Assembly (NCBI GenBank): GCA_022572185.1
Contig: JACZWL010000018.1
Location: 1 to 56,752 of the forward strand
Length of the DNA: 56,752 nucleotides
Direction of reading: 5' to 3'
Source of the DNA: Pseudomonadota bacterium
GTDB taxonomy: Bacteria; Pseudomonadota; Gammaproteobacteria; Steroidobacterales; Woeseiaceae
Each line of letters opens with the position of its first letter. Positions within the stretch are counted from its first letter, which is position 1. The notes under the pieces are model-generated. The model worked only from the letters and a program-made list of their open reading frames with translations, did no database searches and was not told the origin of the DNA. Below are positions 1 through 8,308 of this stretch, piece by piece. The translations under genes and the position numbers were made by a program.

Positions 1-1031
1 GACAAACCGCTTTGCTTGCCGAGTACGATACGACGCAGCGCCGAAACGATATCGGCGGAGTAAGGTTCGATTGCTTCGGGAATGTGGAACTGGTTCGCAA
101 CGGCGCCGCTTTCCCGCGTAAACAGATTTTCACCGACCACCGGACGCCAGCCATCGACGCGATAGTTCCCTGCATCTTGCACCAGCGCAGAAACTTTTCG
201 TGCCTGCGACAGATCGAGTTCGACAGGTACGTCATATAAGCACGATAAGGCAAGCGCCACCTCACATATGTCCGAGTTGCCGGCTCGTTCACCGATGCCA
301 TTGATAGTGCCCTGTATCCAGTCGGCACCACCACGCACCGCCGCAATAGCCAGCGCAGTACCGAGACCGAAATCATTGTGGCCATGGAAGTGCAGCGGTA
401 TATCCGGGCCAATCCACCGACGCACGGTTTGTATCAATTTCTCGACGGCTTCCGGCGCGCAGGCACCGATGGTGTCGACAACGGCTACTTCTGCTGCGCC
501 GGTTTCTATGGCGCGTCCATAAACTTCCTGCAAGTAGCCCAGGTCACTGCGCGTGCTGTCGACAGGGAAAAAGAGGACCCGCATATCTTTGTCAACGGCA
601 TGCTTGATCGCCTCCGTTAAACGCTGCAGTACGATCTCGCGATCAAAGCCGTATGCTTTCATCTTCACTTCGCTTGTAGAGATTTCAATCAGCGTTTGCT
701 TGATGCCGAGTTCGATCAGCGCATCAAGATCGCCTTTCACAGCACGGGAAAACCCCCATATTTCGGAGTCCAGCCCGGCCTCAACGATGCGTTTGACTGC
801 CTGGGAATCCGCTTCCGACACGCGCGGGAATCCCGCCTCGATCCTGCCGACGCCGAGATCCGCAAGGCCGCATGCAATATTGAATTTCTCGTCCGGATTG
901 AATACGACGCCGACAGCCTGCTCACCGTCTCGCAAGGTCGTGTCATAAAACTTCACGGGCTTGTCATGATCGAAGCCCTTCCTCACTTCCTCGAGTTCGT
1001 TCAGTTCGCTGGTCCAGATGTTTTTCTGCAC
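1..1031 (-). CDS. DRE-TIM metallolyase (homocitrate/isopropylmalate synthase-like), 3' end beyond window
   Basis: A continuous minus-strand frame of about 343 residues runs off the left edge. It was read from the bases because it has no stop in the window. FYDTTLRDGEQ at residues 28-38, the HFHGHND metal site (His216 and His218) and GIGERAGN near residue 250 identify the Claisen-condensing DRE-TIM family (homocitrate, isopropylmalate and citramalate synthases), with HMG-CoA lyase more distant. I chose the GTG start because GGAAGG lies 7 bases upstream and the frame is closed just before it by the stop of the neighbouring cyclase gene. It is the last visible gene of the permease-led operon. 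It could join a 2-oxo acid to acetyl-CoA or run a retro-aldol cleavage of a pathway product. The substrate cannot be read from the sequence. The family is certain; homocitrate, isopropylmalate or citramalate specificity is not. Confidence 0.85.
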   Translation of the reverse strand, partial: MQKNIWTSELNELEEVRKGFDHDKPVKFYDTTLRDGEQAVGVVFNPDEKFNIACGLADLGVGRIEAGFPRVSEADSQAVKRIVEAGLDSEIWGFSRAVKGDLDALIELGIKQTLIEISTSEVKMKAYGFDREIVLQRLTEAIKHAVDKDMRVLFFPVDSTRSDLGYLQEVYGRAIETGAAEVAVVDTIGACAPEAVEKLIQTVRRWIGPDIPLHFHGHNDFGLGTALAIAAVRGGADWIQGTINGIGERAGNSDICEVALALSCLYDVPVELDLSQARKVSALVQDAGNYRVDGWRPVVGENLFTRESGAVANQFHIPEAIEPYSADIVSALRRIVLGKQSGL

Positions 1032-1055
1032 TGTTTTGCCTTCCAATGTGTCAGT

Positions 1056-1865
1056 TCATGCGATGGCGATGGGTCGAATCAACGATGCCTCACCACCTTT
1101 GATTTTCAACGGCAATACGATCACCGTGAAAGCGTACTGCTGATCGGCTGCCAGACTTTCCAGGTTCAGGCTTTTCATCACATATATGCCATTCTCGATC
1201 AAAAGCACGCGGTGGGCATCAAAAAGATCGGGCACGCCGATCGATAAATTGTCAGTGCCCACAAGCTTCGGTTTTTTTGCCGCGAGCCAGCGTACCGCTT
1301 CAGGCGAAAGGCCCGCCCACTTGTGCAGGTAGGTGTCACCGTCAGTTTCGAAGTAGCTGCCGAATCCGGTGCGAACGATGGCACAGTCGCCTTGCTTTAA
1401 TTCGGTGCCCTGCCTGTCGGCCGCAGCCTCGAGATCTTCAACCGTGATGGAATATTTTTCCGGCAATACATCCAGGCCTTTGAGGGCCGCAACATCAAAC
1501 ATGACCGCACGCAAGACGAGCGGTGGCACATCTTCCATGCTGTGCAAGGGTTCGGGAAGATCAACAAATCCAGTGCCGCGCTGATACGGCGTTATATCGA
1601 TACCCTGCACTTTCAGATCCTGCGACATATGCACCGGTGCATCGAAATGGGTGCCGGCATGCATCGAGGTAATCAGCATCCCTATGGCATGCGAAAAGCC
1701 CGGCTCGATCTTGCCGAGGTCTTTGAGCACATGCTCGTGGTAGTCGAACATAAAATACTGATACGGCGGATCAAAGGGATGAACCGGCATGCCGTTCCAG
1801 TAGCACTGGCCGAGGTCGTAGACACGGGCGCCTGCAATCAGATCATGTAGTACTTCCTGGCCCAC
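1056..1865 (-). CDS. Cyclase-family metal-dependent hydrolase (kynurenine formamidase/isatin hydrolase type)
   Basis: This 269-residue protein has the cyclase-family metal motif HxGTHxDxPxH (His69, His73, Asp75, His79). Characterised relatives are kynurenine formamidase, isatin hydrolase and metal-dependent polyketide-type cyclases. They hydrolyse amides, including cyclic amides. The GTG start at 1865 has GAGG just upstream and sits 12 bases after the M20 stop. An in-frame ATG at 1913 would overlap the M20 gene by 37 bases and adds basic residues outside the conserved domain, so I rejected it. In the operon it lies between the M20 amidohydrolase and the DRE-TIM lyase, so a ring-amide or N-acyl hydrolysis step is likely. 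Isatin hydrolase is a tempting call because indole-monooxygenase-like genes occur elsewhere in the window, but motifs alone do not separate the subfamilies. Confidence 0.83.
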   Translation of the reverse strand: MGQEVLHDLIAGARVYDLGQCYWNGMPVHPFDPPYQYFMFDYHEHVLKDLGKIEPGFSHAIGMLITSMHAGTHFDAPVHMSQDLKVQGIDITPYQRGTGFVDLPEPLHSMEDVPPLVLRAVMFDVAALKGLDVLPEKYSITVEDLEAAADRQGTELKQGDCAIVRTGFGSYFETDGDTYLHKWAGLSPEAVRWLAAKKPKLVGTDNLSIGVPDLFDAHRVLLIENGIYVMKSLNLESLAADQQYAFTVIVLPLKIKGGEASLIRPIAIA

Positions 1866-1876
1866 AGACAACCTCG

Positions 1877-3151
1877 CTATTTTTCTGCGACTCCGCAGCA
1901 AGTGAGAATGCACTCGATATACACTTTGATGATGTCCAGCATATCGCCGATATGCACCGCTTCACCCTGATGGGTATCGAAGCCGCCGCCACCGCTACGA
2001 ATACGTCCGGCGGATCCATAGTTTACCGTAACAATGCCGTAACGATTCATGTGCGCCGCGTCGCTGTACCAGATTTCGTTGCCAAACTCCGGCGGCTTGC
2101 CCAGTTGTTCAGTGTGCGCGGCCACGATCATCTGAATCAACTCGTGGTCGTCAGGGATCGACGTACCCGGTGCGGAGACGTAAATATCCACCGTTGTACC
2201 CTCGAGCGAGGCGTGCTCTTTCTCGAGACCGCGAATCAGTTCCCGCACCTCCCGATAAACCTCAATCGGCAATACATCGGGCGGCGTACGCACATCCATG
2301 TAGATACTGCAGGCCTCCGGTGTCCTTGCGCCACGCCAGGGCCATCCGCCCTCAATCGCGGCGATGTTCACCTTCGGCTGTGTGCCACCGAATTCGTTGC
2401 GCTTCATGTAGCCTGGAATCCAGTCGTTGAGCGCATCCAGTATCAGGCTCGAATTACTGACCGAGTTTTGCTGATACTCGGACCAGGCGGTATGAATAAG
2501 CATGCCGGGTACCGTGATTTTGAACCAGCTCGTTCCGCAGTGCCGCGGGATCACCATCATGTTGGTCGGCTCGCCGAGTATGCAGTAGTCGGCGACCGCG
2601 CCGTGCGTAATGGCGTACTTGGTGCCGGGGCCGTAGCCCTGGTACATCCTGCCCTCGAACTCATTGACCGGTGCTTTTTCGATTTCACCGGCAACGCCGG
2701 CGATCACGACGTTGCCGGCGATCTCGATGCCGGCAGCCCTGATCGACTCACAGGCGAGCGTGTAGGTGGCAAGCGCACTTTTCATATTGAAAGTACCCAT
2801 GCCGTAAATCCACTCATCGTCCACGACATTGCCTTCACATCGATAGCCCAGACCGCGGTGAGCCTGCTCCGGGCCAAACGATGTATCGAGATGACCGTTA
2901 AACATGAGGGTCTTGCCGCCGCCGGCACCTTCCCATAATCCGATGGCGTTATAACGCTCGTCTCCGATCGGCTGCAAGCTCGAGCGAAAGCCCGCGCCTT
3001 GCAGCACTGCATGGAATTCCCGGGCCATATCGCCCTCGAATCCGGTCGGACTGGGGACGTTGACGAGCTGCACGACAAGATCGACGAGACGCTTGCGGTC
3101 GATCTTGTCGACGGCTTTTTTTACCAGTGCTTGATCTACGTTATTAGCCAT
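1877..3151 (-). CDS. M20/ArgE-DapE family amidohydrolase (bridging Asp replaced by Asn)
   Basis: This 424-residue protein has the M20 metallopeptidase/deacylase layout. FNGHLDT gives His87 and Asp89, GEIE has Glu156 and Glu158, LGEPT has Glu194, and a C-terminal SDAAH gives the last histidine. The dimerisation/lid domain lies around residues 205-330. Such enzymes remove N-acyl groups or cleave dipeptide-like amides in the cytoplasm. Two departures stand out: the metal-bridging aspartate of the GxGxxDMK motif is Asn122 (GMGTFNMKS), and the usual adjacent Glu-Glu pair is split as E-I-E. The gene starts 32 bases after the FAH gene and belongs to the same operon. The role is probably deacylation or amide hydrolysis of a ring-opened intermediate. 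The altered metal site makes ordinary dinuclear zinc chemistry uncertain. Confidence 0.85.
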   Translation of the reverse strand: MANNVDQALVKKAVDKIDRKRLVDLVVQLVNVPSPTGFEGDMAREFHAVLQGAGFRSSLQPIGDERYNAIGLWEGAGGGKTLMFNGHLDTSFGPEQAHRGLGYRCEGNVVDDEWIYGMGTFNMKSALATYTLACESIRAAGIEIAGNVVIAGVAGEIEKAPVNEFEGRMYQGYGPGTKYAITHGAVADYCILGEPTNMMVIPRHCGTSWFKITVPGMLIHTAWSEYQQNSVSNSSLILDALNDWIPGYMKRNEFGGTQPKVNIAAIEGGWPWRGARTPEACSIYMDVRTPPDVLPIEVYREVRELIRGLEKEHASLEGTTVDIYVSAPGTSIPDDHELIQMIVAAHTEQLGKPPEFGNEIWYSDAAHMNRYGIVTVNYGSAGRIRSGGGGFDTHQGEAVHIGDMLDIIKVYIECILTCCGVAEK

Positions 3152-3183
3152 CTTGGCGTTACCTTGTTTAATCGGTTAGTGGC

Positions 3184-4116
3184 TCAGTCAGCGGCGACGA
3201 TATGCACGGTGAGGGTGCCAAGCTCTGCCACGGTGGCATCGACCCGGTCACCGGCCTTGAGCCAGACCGGGGCCTTCATTCCGGCCGCGACACCCGGCGG
3301 GCTGCCGCTGGTAATGATATCGCCGGGCTCAAGCGTGGTGTTAGACCACCAGGAAACCAGCTCGGCCGTCTTGTAATGCATATCGCCGGTATTCGCATCC
3401 TGGCGCAACTCATCATTAACCCGCAGTTTCATATCCAGATTATGCGGGTCTGACAACTCGTCGGTGGTAACGAGATGCGGGCCGAACGGGCATGACCCGT
3501 CAAAGCTCTTGCCCAGCAGAATCACCTTGTTGGCGTGCTCACGGGCCTGTATGTCGCGGGCCGACAGATCGTTGAATACGGTGTAGCCCGCCACATAGTC
3601 CATGGCATCAGTCGGAGACACGTGAAATGCTTTTTTGCCGATGATAATGCCGATCTCGATTTCGTAATCCAGTTGCTTGGTGAAACGCGGAATCGCCACA
3701 CTGGATCCCGACGCCGTGACGGAGGATGGCGCCTCCAGAAACCCGGTCGGATGTTCGAAATGAAAATCACCCCAGTTATGAGACTGCCACTCCGGCTGCT
3801 GCCAGTCCGTCAATTCCTTGAGATGACTGTCGAAATTGCAAGCTGTGTGGATGATCTTGCCGGGACGGGGCACGGGTGCGTCGAGCTCGATGCTGTCGGC
3901 TGCATAGACATGCGCTTTCCCTGCGACATCCTGGCCGAGTTCGTCTAACAGCGTCTTTGCCTTCGCGAACCCCGCTTCGCCCATATCCAGAAACGCCAGC
4001 ATGTTATCGGGCAGCGCGCCCTTGCTAAGCGCGTGCAGATCCACGTAATGCCCTTCTACGAAAGCGCCGATAGTCGACCTGGCGCCATCATTTATCCTGA
4101 AAGTTGCAAGTCGCAT
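3184..4116 (-). CDS. Fumarylacetoacetate hydrolase (FAH) family protein
   Basis: This 310-residue protein has the C-terminal FAH fold. The metal ligands ExE (Glu152, Glu154) lie in YEIEIGIIIG and Asp183 in FNDLSARD, and the C-terminal GDIITSGSPPGV loop is typical. Relatives hydrolyse acylpyruvates, isomerise or decarboxylate oxo-diacids, or cleave fumarylpyruvate-type products. Its start lies 3 bases after the stop of the LLM gene, so the two are almost certainly co-transcribed. In ring-cleavage pathways FAH enzymes act on the 2,4-dioxo acids left after opening, which suits a late step here. Nothing in the sequence fixes the substrate. Confidence 0.9.
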   Translation of the reverse strand: MRLATFRINDGARSTIGAFVEGHYVDLHALSKGALPDNMLAFLDMGEAGFAKAKTLLDELGQDVAGKAHVYAADSIELDAPVPRPGKIIHTACNFDSHLKELTDWQQPEWQSHNWGDFHFEHPTGFLEAPSSVTASGSSVAIPRFTKQLDYEIEIGIIIGKKAFHVSPTDAMDYVAGYTVFNDLSARDIQAREHANKVILLGKSFDGSCPFGPHLVTTDELSDPHNLDMKLRVNDELRQDANTGDMHYKTAELVSWWSNTTLEPGDIITSGSPPGVAAGMKAPVWLKAGDRVDATVAELGTLTVHIVAAD

Positions 4117-4119
4117 GAC

Positions 4120-5202
4120 TCAGGCTCCCGGCTTCAGTTTCGGCAGGACTTCCTCGCCGAACAAGCGAATCGTTTCGAGGTTGTCTGCTTCGCTGGCGCC
4201 AGCAACTTCGAGCAGCGGTGTATTCAGGCCTGCGTCCACTAATTCCTGAGTAATTTCCAGACATTCCTCAGGTGTTCCCGAGATAACCGTGAACGCTCGC
4301 TGCATTTCGTCGCTGACAAGATGCGTAACATTGTCTTCGGTGCCGGCTGCGATCGCCTCACGAAACGGTGCCCAGCCCTCGTCGGGCAGGCCTGATGTGC
4401 TGAGAATGACATCATTCTTGATATTGCGGAGCTTATTGATGATGTAAGTTCCAACGTAGCTGCGGGTCGCATCCTTGGCCTTGGCCCCGTCTTTCGAGCA
4501 TGCTGTGAGAATAACGCCGCCGACCGGGAAGTCAGATGGTAATTCGCGGCCAACGGCCGCCGCTCCCGCCCAGCAATTTTCCCTCGCATAACGGGTAAAT
4601 CCGGGTGATGTCAGTCCCGGCAGCAGCAGTCCATCAGAGATCTTGCCGGCCATCTTCTGCATAAAAGGTCCGGTCGCCCCGATGTAAATTGGAATTTTCG
4701 TGCGCAGCCCCCGGCCTTTGCGATCGATAGCCGGCATGTCACATTTGAACAACTCGCCGTCGTATGCAAATGCCTCTCCGCTTGCGATGCCCCGGATAAT
4801 ATCTACCGCCTCACGGTGAGTTTTCACCGGCGTATACTTTTTCATGTCAAGGTCGAGGTATTCGGTGCCAACCTTGCCCGCACCGAGACCCATGATGAAG
4901 CGCCCGCCGGACAGTTCGTCCATTGCATTCGATTCCGATGCCTGAACCGTTGGGTGCCGCATGTATGGCGACGTGATCCCCAGGCCAATTGGAATCTTGC
5001 TGGTGGCCATTGCGGCTGCGGCCAGTGTCGTAAAGCAACCGCGCGACTCGTGACCGTACTTACGAAACCAGTGATAGGCCTCCGCGATCCAAAATCCGCC
5101 GCTGCAGCCCGATTCCTCGGTTTGTCTCGCATAGGCCTGAATAGCGGAGATGGGTTCGTAGGATTTGAATATGACTCCCACATTTGCTGGTGTTCCGCTC
5201 AT
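4120..5202 (-). CDS. LLM-class (luciferase-like) flavin/F420-dependent oxidoreductase 1
   Basis: This 360-residue TIM-barrel protein is of the bacterial-luciferase-like class. Recognisable parts are GFWIAEAYHW near the N-terminus, the non-prolyl cis-peptide region IGLGITSPYMRHP, and the GLGAGKVGTEYL strand. The style, including the DELSGGRFIMGLG segment, resembles methylenetetrahydromethanopterin reductase and F420-dependent members more than FMN monooxygenases. An AGGAG sequence precedes the ATG. In this operon it could open a hydroxylated N-heterocycle, as RutA does with uracil using FMN, or reduce an intermediate with F420. fbiC and cofC about 42 kb away make F420 plausible. The cofactor cannot be settled by eye. 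Confidence 0.87.
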   Translation of the reverse strand: MSGTPANVGVIFKSYEPISAIQAYARQTEESGCSGGFWIAEAYHWFRKYGHESRGCFTTLAAAAMATSKIPIGLGITSPYMRHPTVQASESNAMDELSGGRFIMGLGAGKVGTEYLDLDMKKYTPVKTHREAVDIIRGIASGEAFAYDGELFKCDMPAIDRKGRGLRTKIPIYIGATGPFMQKMAGKISDGLLLPGLTSPGFTRYARENCWAGAAAVGRELPSDFPVGGVILTACSKDGAKAKDATRSYVGTYIINKLRNIKNDVILSTSGLPDEGWAPFREAIAAGTEDNVTHLVSDEMQRAFTVISGTPEECLEITQELVDAGLNTPLLEVAGASEADNLETIRLFGEEVLPKLKPGA

Positions 5203-5245
5203 TTATCTTTCTCCTGATAAATCTTGTGCAATTATTTCAGCCGTC

Positions 5246-6400
5246 CTACAGACTGGCTTCGCCGCCCCGGTAGTAAGCTACCGGCACACCTGACAAGGCT
5301 TCTCCGCCGTTTTTGCCGACACGGAATGTCTCCTGAAAATACAAACAGGCCTGGCGATCTTCCGTCATCACATGTGGATGCATGGAGCACACCATGTTCT
5401 CCGGCAGCTCAAACTCCGTGCCCTCCCCGATTCTCGGGAACTCGATCATCGTCATGCCAATCGAATGGCCGGATACATGGCCCAGACGCCAGCCTTTCCC
5501 TTCGAACGGCGTGATGCATTTCCTGTGCACTTCGTGGGCGCTGGAGCCGGCTTTCAGATTTTCCTTCACGATGGCATGAAACTCTTCATAGGCATCCATG
5601 AGCCGCTGCGTTTCCGCGCTGATACCGCCTGGCGCGATCATGCGTGAAAATTCCACCCAATGACCGCCAAGGCCGGCAACTTCAAGACCATATAACAAGC
5701 CATCTGAATCCTGGACCTTTCGATTCGCGTCAGGAAACACCATCTGCGGCAGCAGTGAGCCGTCCGGTCCAACCAGAACCATATCCATGGTATTGCGCGC
5801 CGTTCCCAGGCTTGCAAAGGTTTGTTCCGCAACGCCCATGAGCTCCGCTTCCGTTTTGCCGGCTTTGTACGCCTGGACAACCGCTAATACGCCCGCCTTG
5901 TTGACATCCATGGAGTGACGTACCGAGGCGATTTCTTCCTCGCTTTTCTGAGCCCTCGAGTAATCGAATGCTTCGTCAAAGTCGACGATGTCGAGATCAG
6001 CATCGACCAGTGCCCGATAGTCGCGGACCGGCATGATGAAATTCAGGCCGTAGACGCCGACCCGTTTATGGCCGCGATTCTTGCATTCATCGGCCATCCA
6101 TTCGCCGCAGCTCACGGTCTTGATTTGCTTGTCGATAAACGTCCGGGTGTGATCTCCAACCCAGGTCGCCTCCTTCGGGTACACGGCCGTTGCTTCGCCG
6201 TCCATCGGCACCAGCACATAGGCGTAGCGATGCAAAATATGGAAGCCGCACATGTAGCGAACTGCGCCTTCAAATCCCGTGTACTCACTGCCACTTATAA
6301 TAAGTGCATCGAGGTCTGCTTTCGCCATTGCTTCTCGCGTGTTGCGATAACGCCGGTCGATTTCCTGCTGGCTGGGTTGAAACTGTTCTATGGTCGTCAT
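5246..6400 (-). CDS. M24 'pita-bread' family hydrolase (creatinase/Xaa-Pro peptidase-like)
   Basis: This 384-residue protein has the N-terminal creatinase domain (about 1-150) and the C-terminal pita-bread domain. GHSIGM and IEFPRIGEG correspond to the conserved His and Glu regions. The metal motif where aminopeptidase P has two aspartates reads LEVAGLGGHWVEFSR, with Glu in place of both Asp. The final ligand region is FQETFRV. Creatinase and ectoine hydrolase are non-peptidase members of this fold that hydrolyse small amidine or guanidine compounds. This protein sits in a catabolic operon with a permease and an M20 deacylase, so that kind of activity is likelier than peptide turnover. The pairing with M20 recalls ectoine degradation, but the other genes do not fit it. 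Confidence 0.82.
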   Translation of the reverse strand: MTTIEQFQPSQQEIDRRYRNTREAMAKADLDALIISGSEYTGFEGAVRYMCGFHILHRYAYVLVPMDGEATAVYPKEATWVGDHTRTFIDKQIKTVSCGEWMADECKNRGHKRVGVYGLNFIMPVRDYRALVDADLDIVDFDEAFDYSRAQKSEEEIASVRHSMDVNKAGVLAVVQAYKAGKTEAELMGVAEQTFASLGTARNTMDMVLVGPDGSLLPQMVFPDANRKVQDSDGLLYGLEVAGLGGHWVEFSRMIAPGGISAETQRLMDAYEEFHAIVKENLKAGSSAHEVHRKCITPFEGKGWRLGHVSGHSIGMTMIEFPRIGEGTEFELPENMVCSMHPHVMTEDRQACLYFQETFRVGKNGGEALSGVPVAYYRGGEASL

Positions 6401-6416
6401 TGCCCTACCCTTCTTA

Positions 6417-7337
6417 TCAATCGTCGCGCGTCCATGAATGTTCCAGGCCCTCGATCAGGGCCCAAATCGCCTGATTCAATGGCGTCGGAACACCGGTTTG
6501 CTCGCCGAATTTCACGATGCCACCATTCAGCGCGGCCACTTCCGTGGGGCGCCGTGCGAGTGCGTCCTGCAGCATGCTTGCTTTGTGATGGTAGGCTACC
6601 TCGCGGGCATGATCGACGAGTTTGTCGGGGTCGCTGTCCAGGGTGATGCCCATTGCATCCGCTACAGCCACGCCTTCGGCCACCAGGCCTGAAATCACTT
6701 TTCTTACGGCCGGCTGATCACAGGCTACACCATGAGGCAGGCCAGTCAGTGCGCCGATAGGATTGGTTGCGGCATTGAATATCAGCTTGGTCCACTGGGC
6801 GCCGCGAGAGTCCTCCATGGCCAGTGTCTCAATGCCCGATTCAGTCAGGCGTTCGGCCAGCAATTCGATTTCGGCCATCGTGGCGGGCTTGGGTTCGAAT
6901 GGCCCCAGCCACGTTTTTCCACCGGTATCCTGCTCGACGTGTCCGGGTTCGACGACGTGGCCGGCCGGAAAGGTCGTGCCACGAATCACGCGGGGTACAT
7001 ATTCGGCGATGATTTCCTCGTTGCCCACTCCGTTTTGCACGGTGCACACAGCGGCATCTTTAAAAACGCTCGCAGTGCTCTCGATAGCCGCACGCGTATG
7101 CAAGGATTTTGTCGCGACGATGCCAAACTCGCATGCCGGTATGTCGCTGGGATTCGACGTCGCTTTGGGATAAGAATGCACGTCGGACTCGCCGGACAGC
7201 CGCAGCCCGTTCGCGTTGATCGCGTCTATATGATCCCGATCCACATCGAAAGCCCAGACCTCCACGTCTTCAAGCTTCGCCAAATGGGCCGCAAATAAAC
7301 TGCCGATTGCGCCGCAACCGACGACACAGACTTTCAT
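6417..7337 (-). CDS. PanE/ApbA-family (2-dehydropantoate 2-reductase-like) oxidoreductase, copy 2
   Basis: This 306-residue protein has an N-terminal Rossmann motif (VVGCGAIGSLFAAHLA) and the PanE C-terminal helical domain (WTKLIFNAATNPIGALT). Family members reduce 2-oxo groups of ketopantoate or related compounds with NAD(P)H. Its ATG overlaps the TGA of copy 1 (ATGA), so translation is probably coupled. The two copies are clearly paralogous along their length but divergent. Neither stands with panB or panC, so pantothenate synthesis is not supported. In this setting they more likely oxidise or reduce hydroxy/oxo acids of the degraded compound. Confidence 0.85.
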   Translation of the reverse strand: MKVCVVGCGAIGSLFAAHLAKLEDVEVWAFDVDRDHIDAINANGLRLSGESDVHSYPKATSNPSDIPACEFGIVATKSLHTRAAIESTASVFKDAAVCTVQNGVGNEEIIAEYVPRVIRGTTFPAGHVVEPGHVEQDTGGKTWLGPFEPKPATMAEIELLAERLTESGIETLAMEDSRGAQWTKLIFNAATNPIGALTGLPHGVACDQPAVRKVISGLVAEGVAVADAMGITLDSDPDKLVDHAREVAYHHKASMLQDALARRPTEVAALNGGIVKFGEQTGVPTPLNQAIWALIEGLEHSWTRDD

Positions 7338-8308
7338 GTTCTTCTCCCCTCATCTTCCTGTTGCCAGCTATGTTCAATTCCTTTAATGAGTCCGTAAAGG
7401 GCCTCATGAATCGGTGCCGGTATGCCGAGCTTGTTCGCTTCCCGAACGATTGCACCCGTCAACCAGTCGACCTCCGTGAGGCGTTTCGACCGGACGTCGT
7501 CCAGCATCGAAAACACATGGGCATACTCATCGTCGCCGGTCTGCCCATGACGCACCGCTTTGACGTTCATTTCCCACGGGTCCTGATAAAGTTCGATGCC
7601 CTGAGCCGCCGCCACCCGTTTGCCCTCATCCATCATGTCGAATACCAGTTGACCCAGGTCTGCGGCTTTCTCCCTTTTCGCAAAGTCCTTGATATGCGGC
7701 AGGTTCGTAGCGGCACCGATGCTGTTGACGACTGAGTTGAATACCAGCTTCGACCATTGCGCCGGGCGCACGTCATCGAAAGCCTTCGCCTTGAGTCCGG
7801 AGCGCTTGATGAGCTCTGCTACCTGTTGCGTCATCTCTCTACTTGCGCCACGCCCTGCCCAGGGTCCCAGCCAGGTCTCTGTATCCAGCTCATACTCGAC
7901 ATGAACATCGGAGTGACGCACGCCGCTCATAAATGTGATCGCCGAAATGATCGGCCAGTCGCCGTATTGTGCAACCACATCCTCACAGCCCAGGCCATTC
8001 TGCACGGTCATTACGGTGGCGTCCGGAAAGTATCCCGACAGACGTTGCGCAGCCGCTTCAACGGCCGTCGCTTTGGTCGCGATGATGATTAACTCAACGT
8101 CCCCGAGCTGCTCCGGGTCCATGCTGGCCTGAATCGGTGTTTGTAAATCAGACTTGCCGCTTACCTTCAAACCCTCGCGATTGAGCCGATCCTCGTGCTC
8201 CTGACGCCGCACCAACACCCTGGCGCTGACCTGCGATCCCAGGTGGCCCGCGAACAGACTACCGATCGCGCCGGCGCCAACCACACACACCGACTTGATC
8301 GGCTTCAT
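7334..8308 (-). CDS. PanE/ApbA-family (2-dehydropantoate 2-reductase-like) oxidoreductase, copy 1
   Basis: This 324-residue protein begins MKPIKS and has the Rossmann motif VVGAGAIGSLFAGHLG followed by the ketopantoate-reductase C-terminal domain (WSKLVFNSVVNSIGAAT). I chose the ATG at 8308 because it overlaps the permease TGA as ATGA and sits directly before the Rossmann strand. An upstream in-frame start at 8377 would lie inside the permease gene. It is the second gene of the permease-led operon and is followed by a paralogue. The pair may act as a heteromer or on two successive intermediates. The cofactor is probably NADP(H); the substrate is unknown. Confidence 0.85.
   Translation of the reverse strand: MKPIKSVCVVGAGAIGSLFAGHLGSQVSARVLVRRQEHEDRLNREGLKVSGKSDLQTPIQASMDPEQLGDVELIIIATKATAVEAAAQRLSGYFPDATVMTVQNGLGCEDVVAQYGDWPIISAITFMSGVRHSDVHVEYELDTETWLGPWAGRGASREMTQQVAELIKRSGLKAKAFDDVRPAQWSKLVFNSVVNSIGAATNLPHIKDFAKREKAADLGQLVFDMMDEGKRVAAAQGIELYQDPWEMNVKAVRHGQTGDDEYAHVFSMLDDVRSKRLTEVDWLTGAIVREANKLGIPAPIHEALYGLIKGIEHSWQQEDEGRRT

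Noticed and set aside
1952-2938. Long open frame opposite the M20 gene
   Set aside because: It is a shadow of a high-GC gene: the sequence is rich in His and Arg with no family motif, while the opposite strand has a complete M20 protein.
1877-6400. Ectoine degradation (DoeA/DoeB-like M24 plus M20)
   Set aside because: Only two enzyme families match. There is no ectoine transporter, regulator, aminotransferase or dehydrogenase of that pathway, and FAH, LLM, PanE-like and Mo-hydroxylase genes do not belong to it.
6417-8308. Pantothenate biosynthesis genes (panE)
   Set aside because: Two copies overlap within a catabolic operon with no panB, panC or panD, so the biosynthetic role is not supported.
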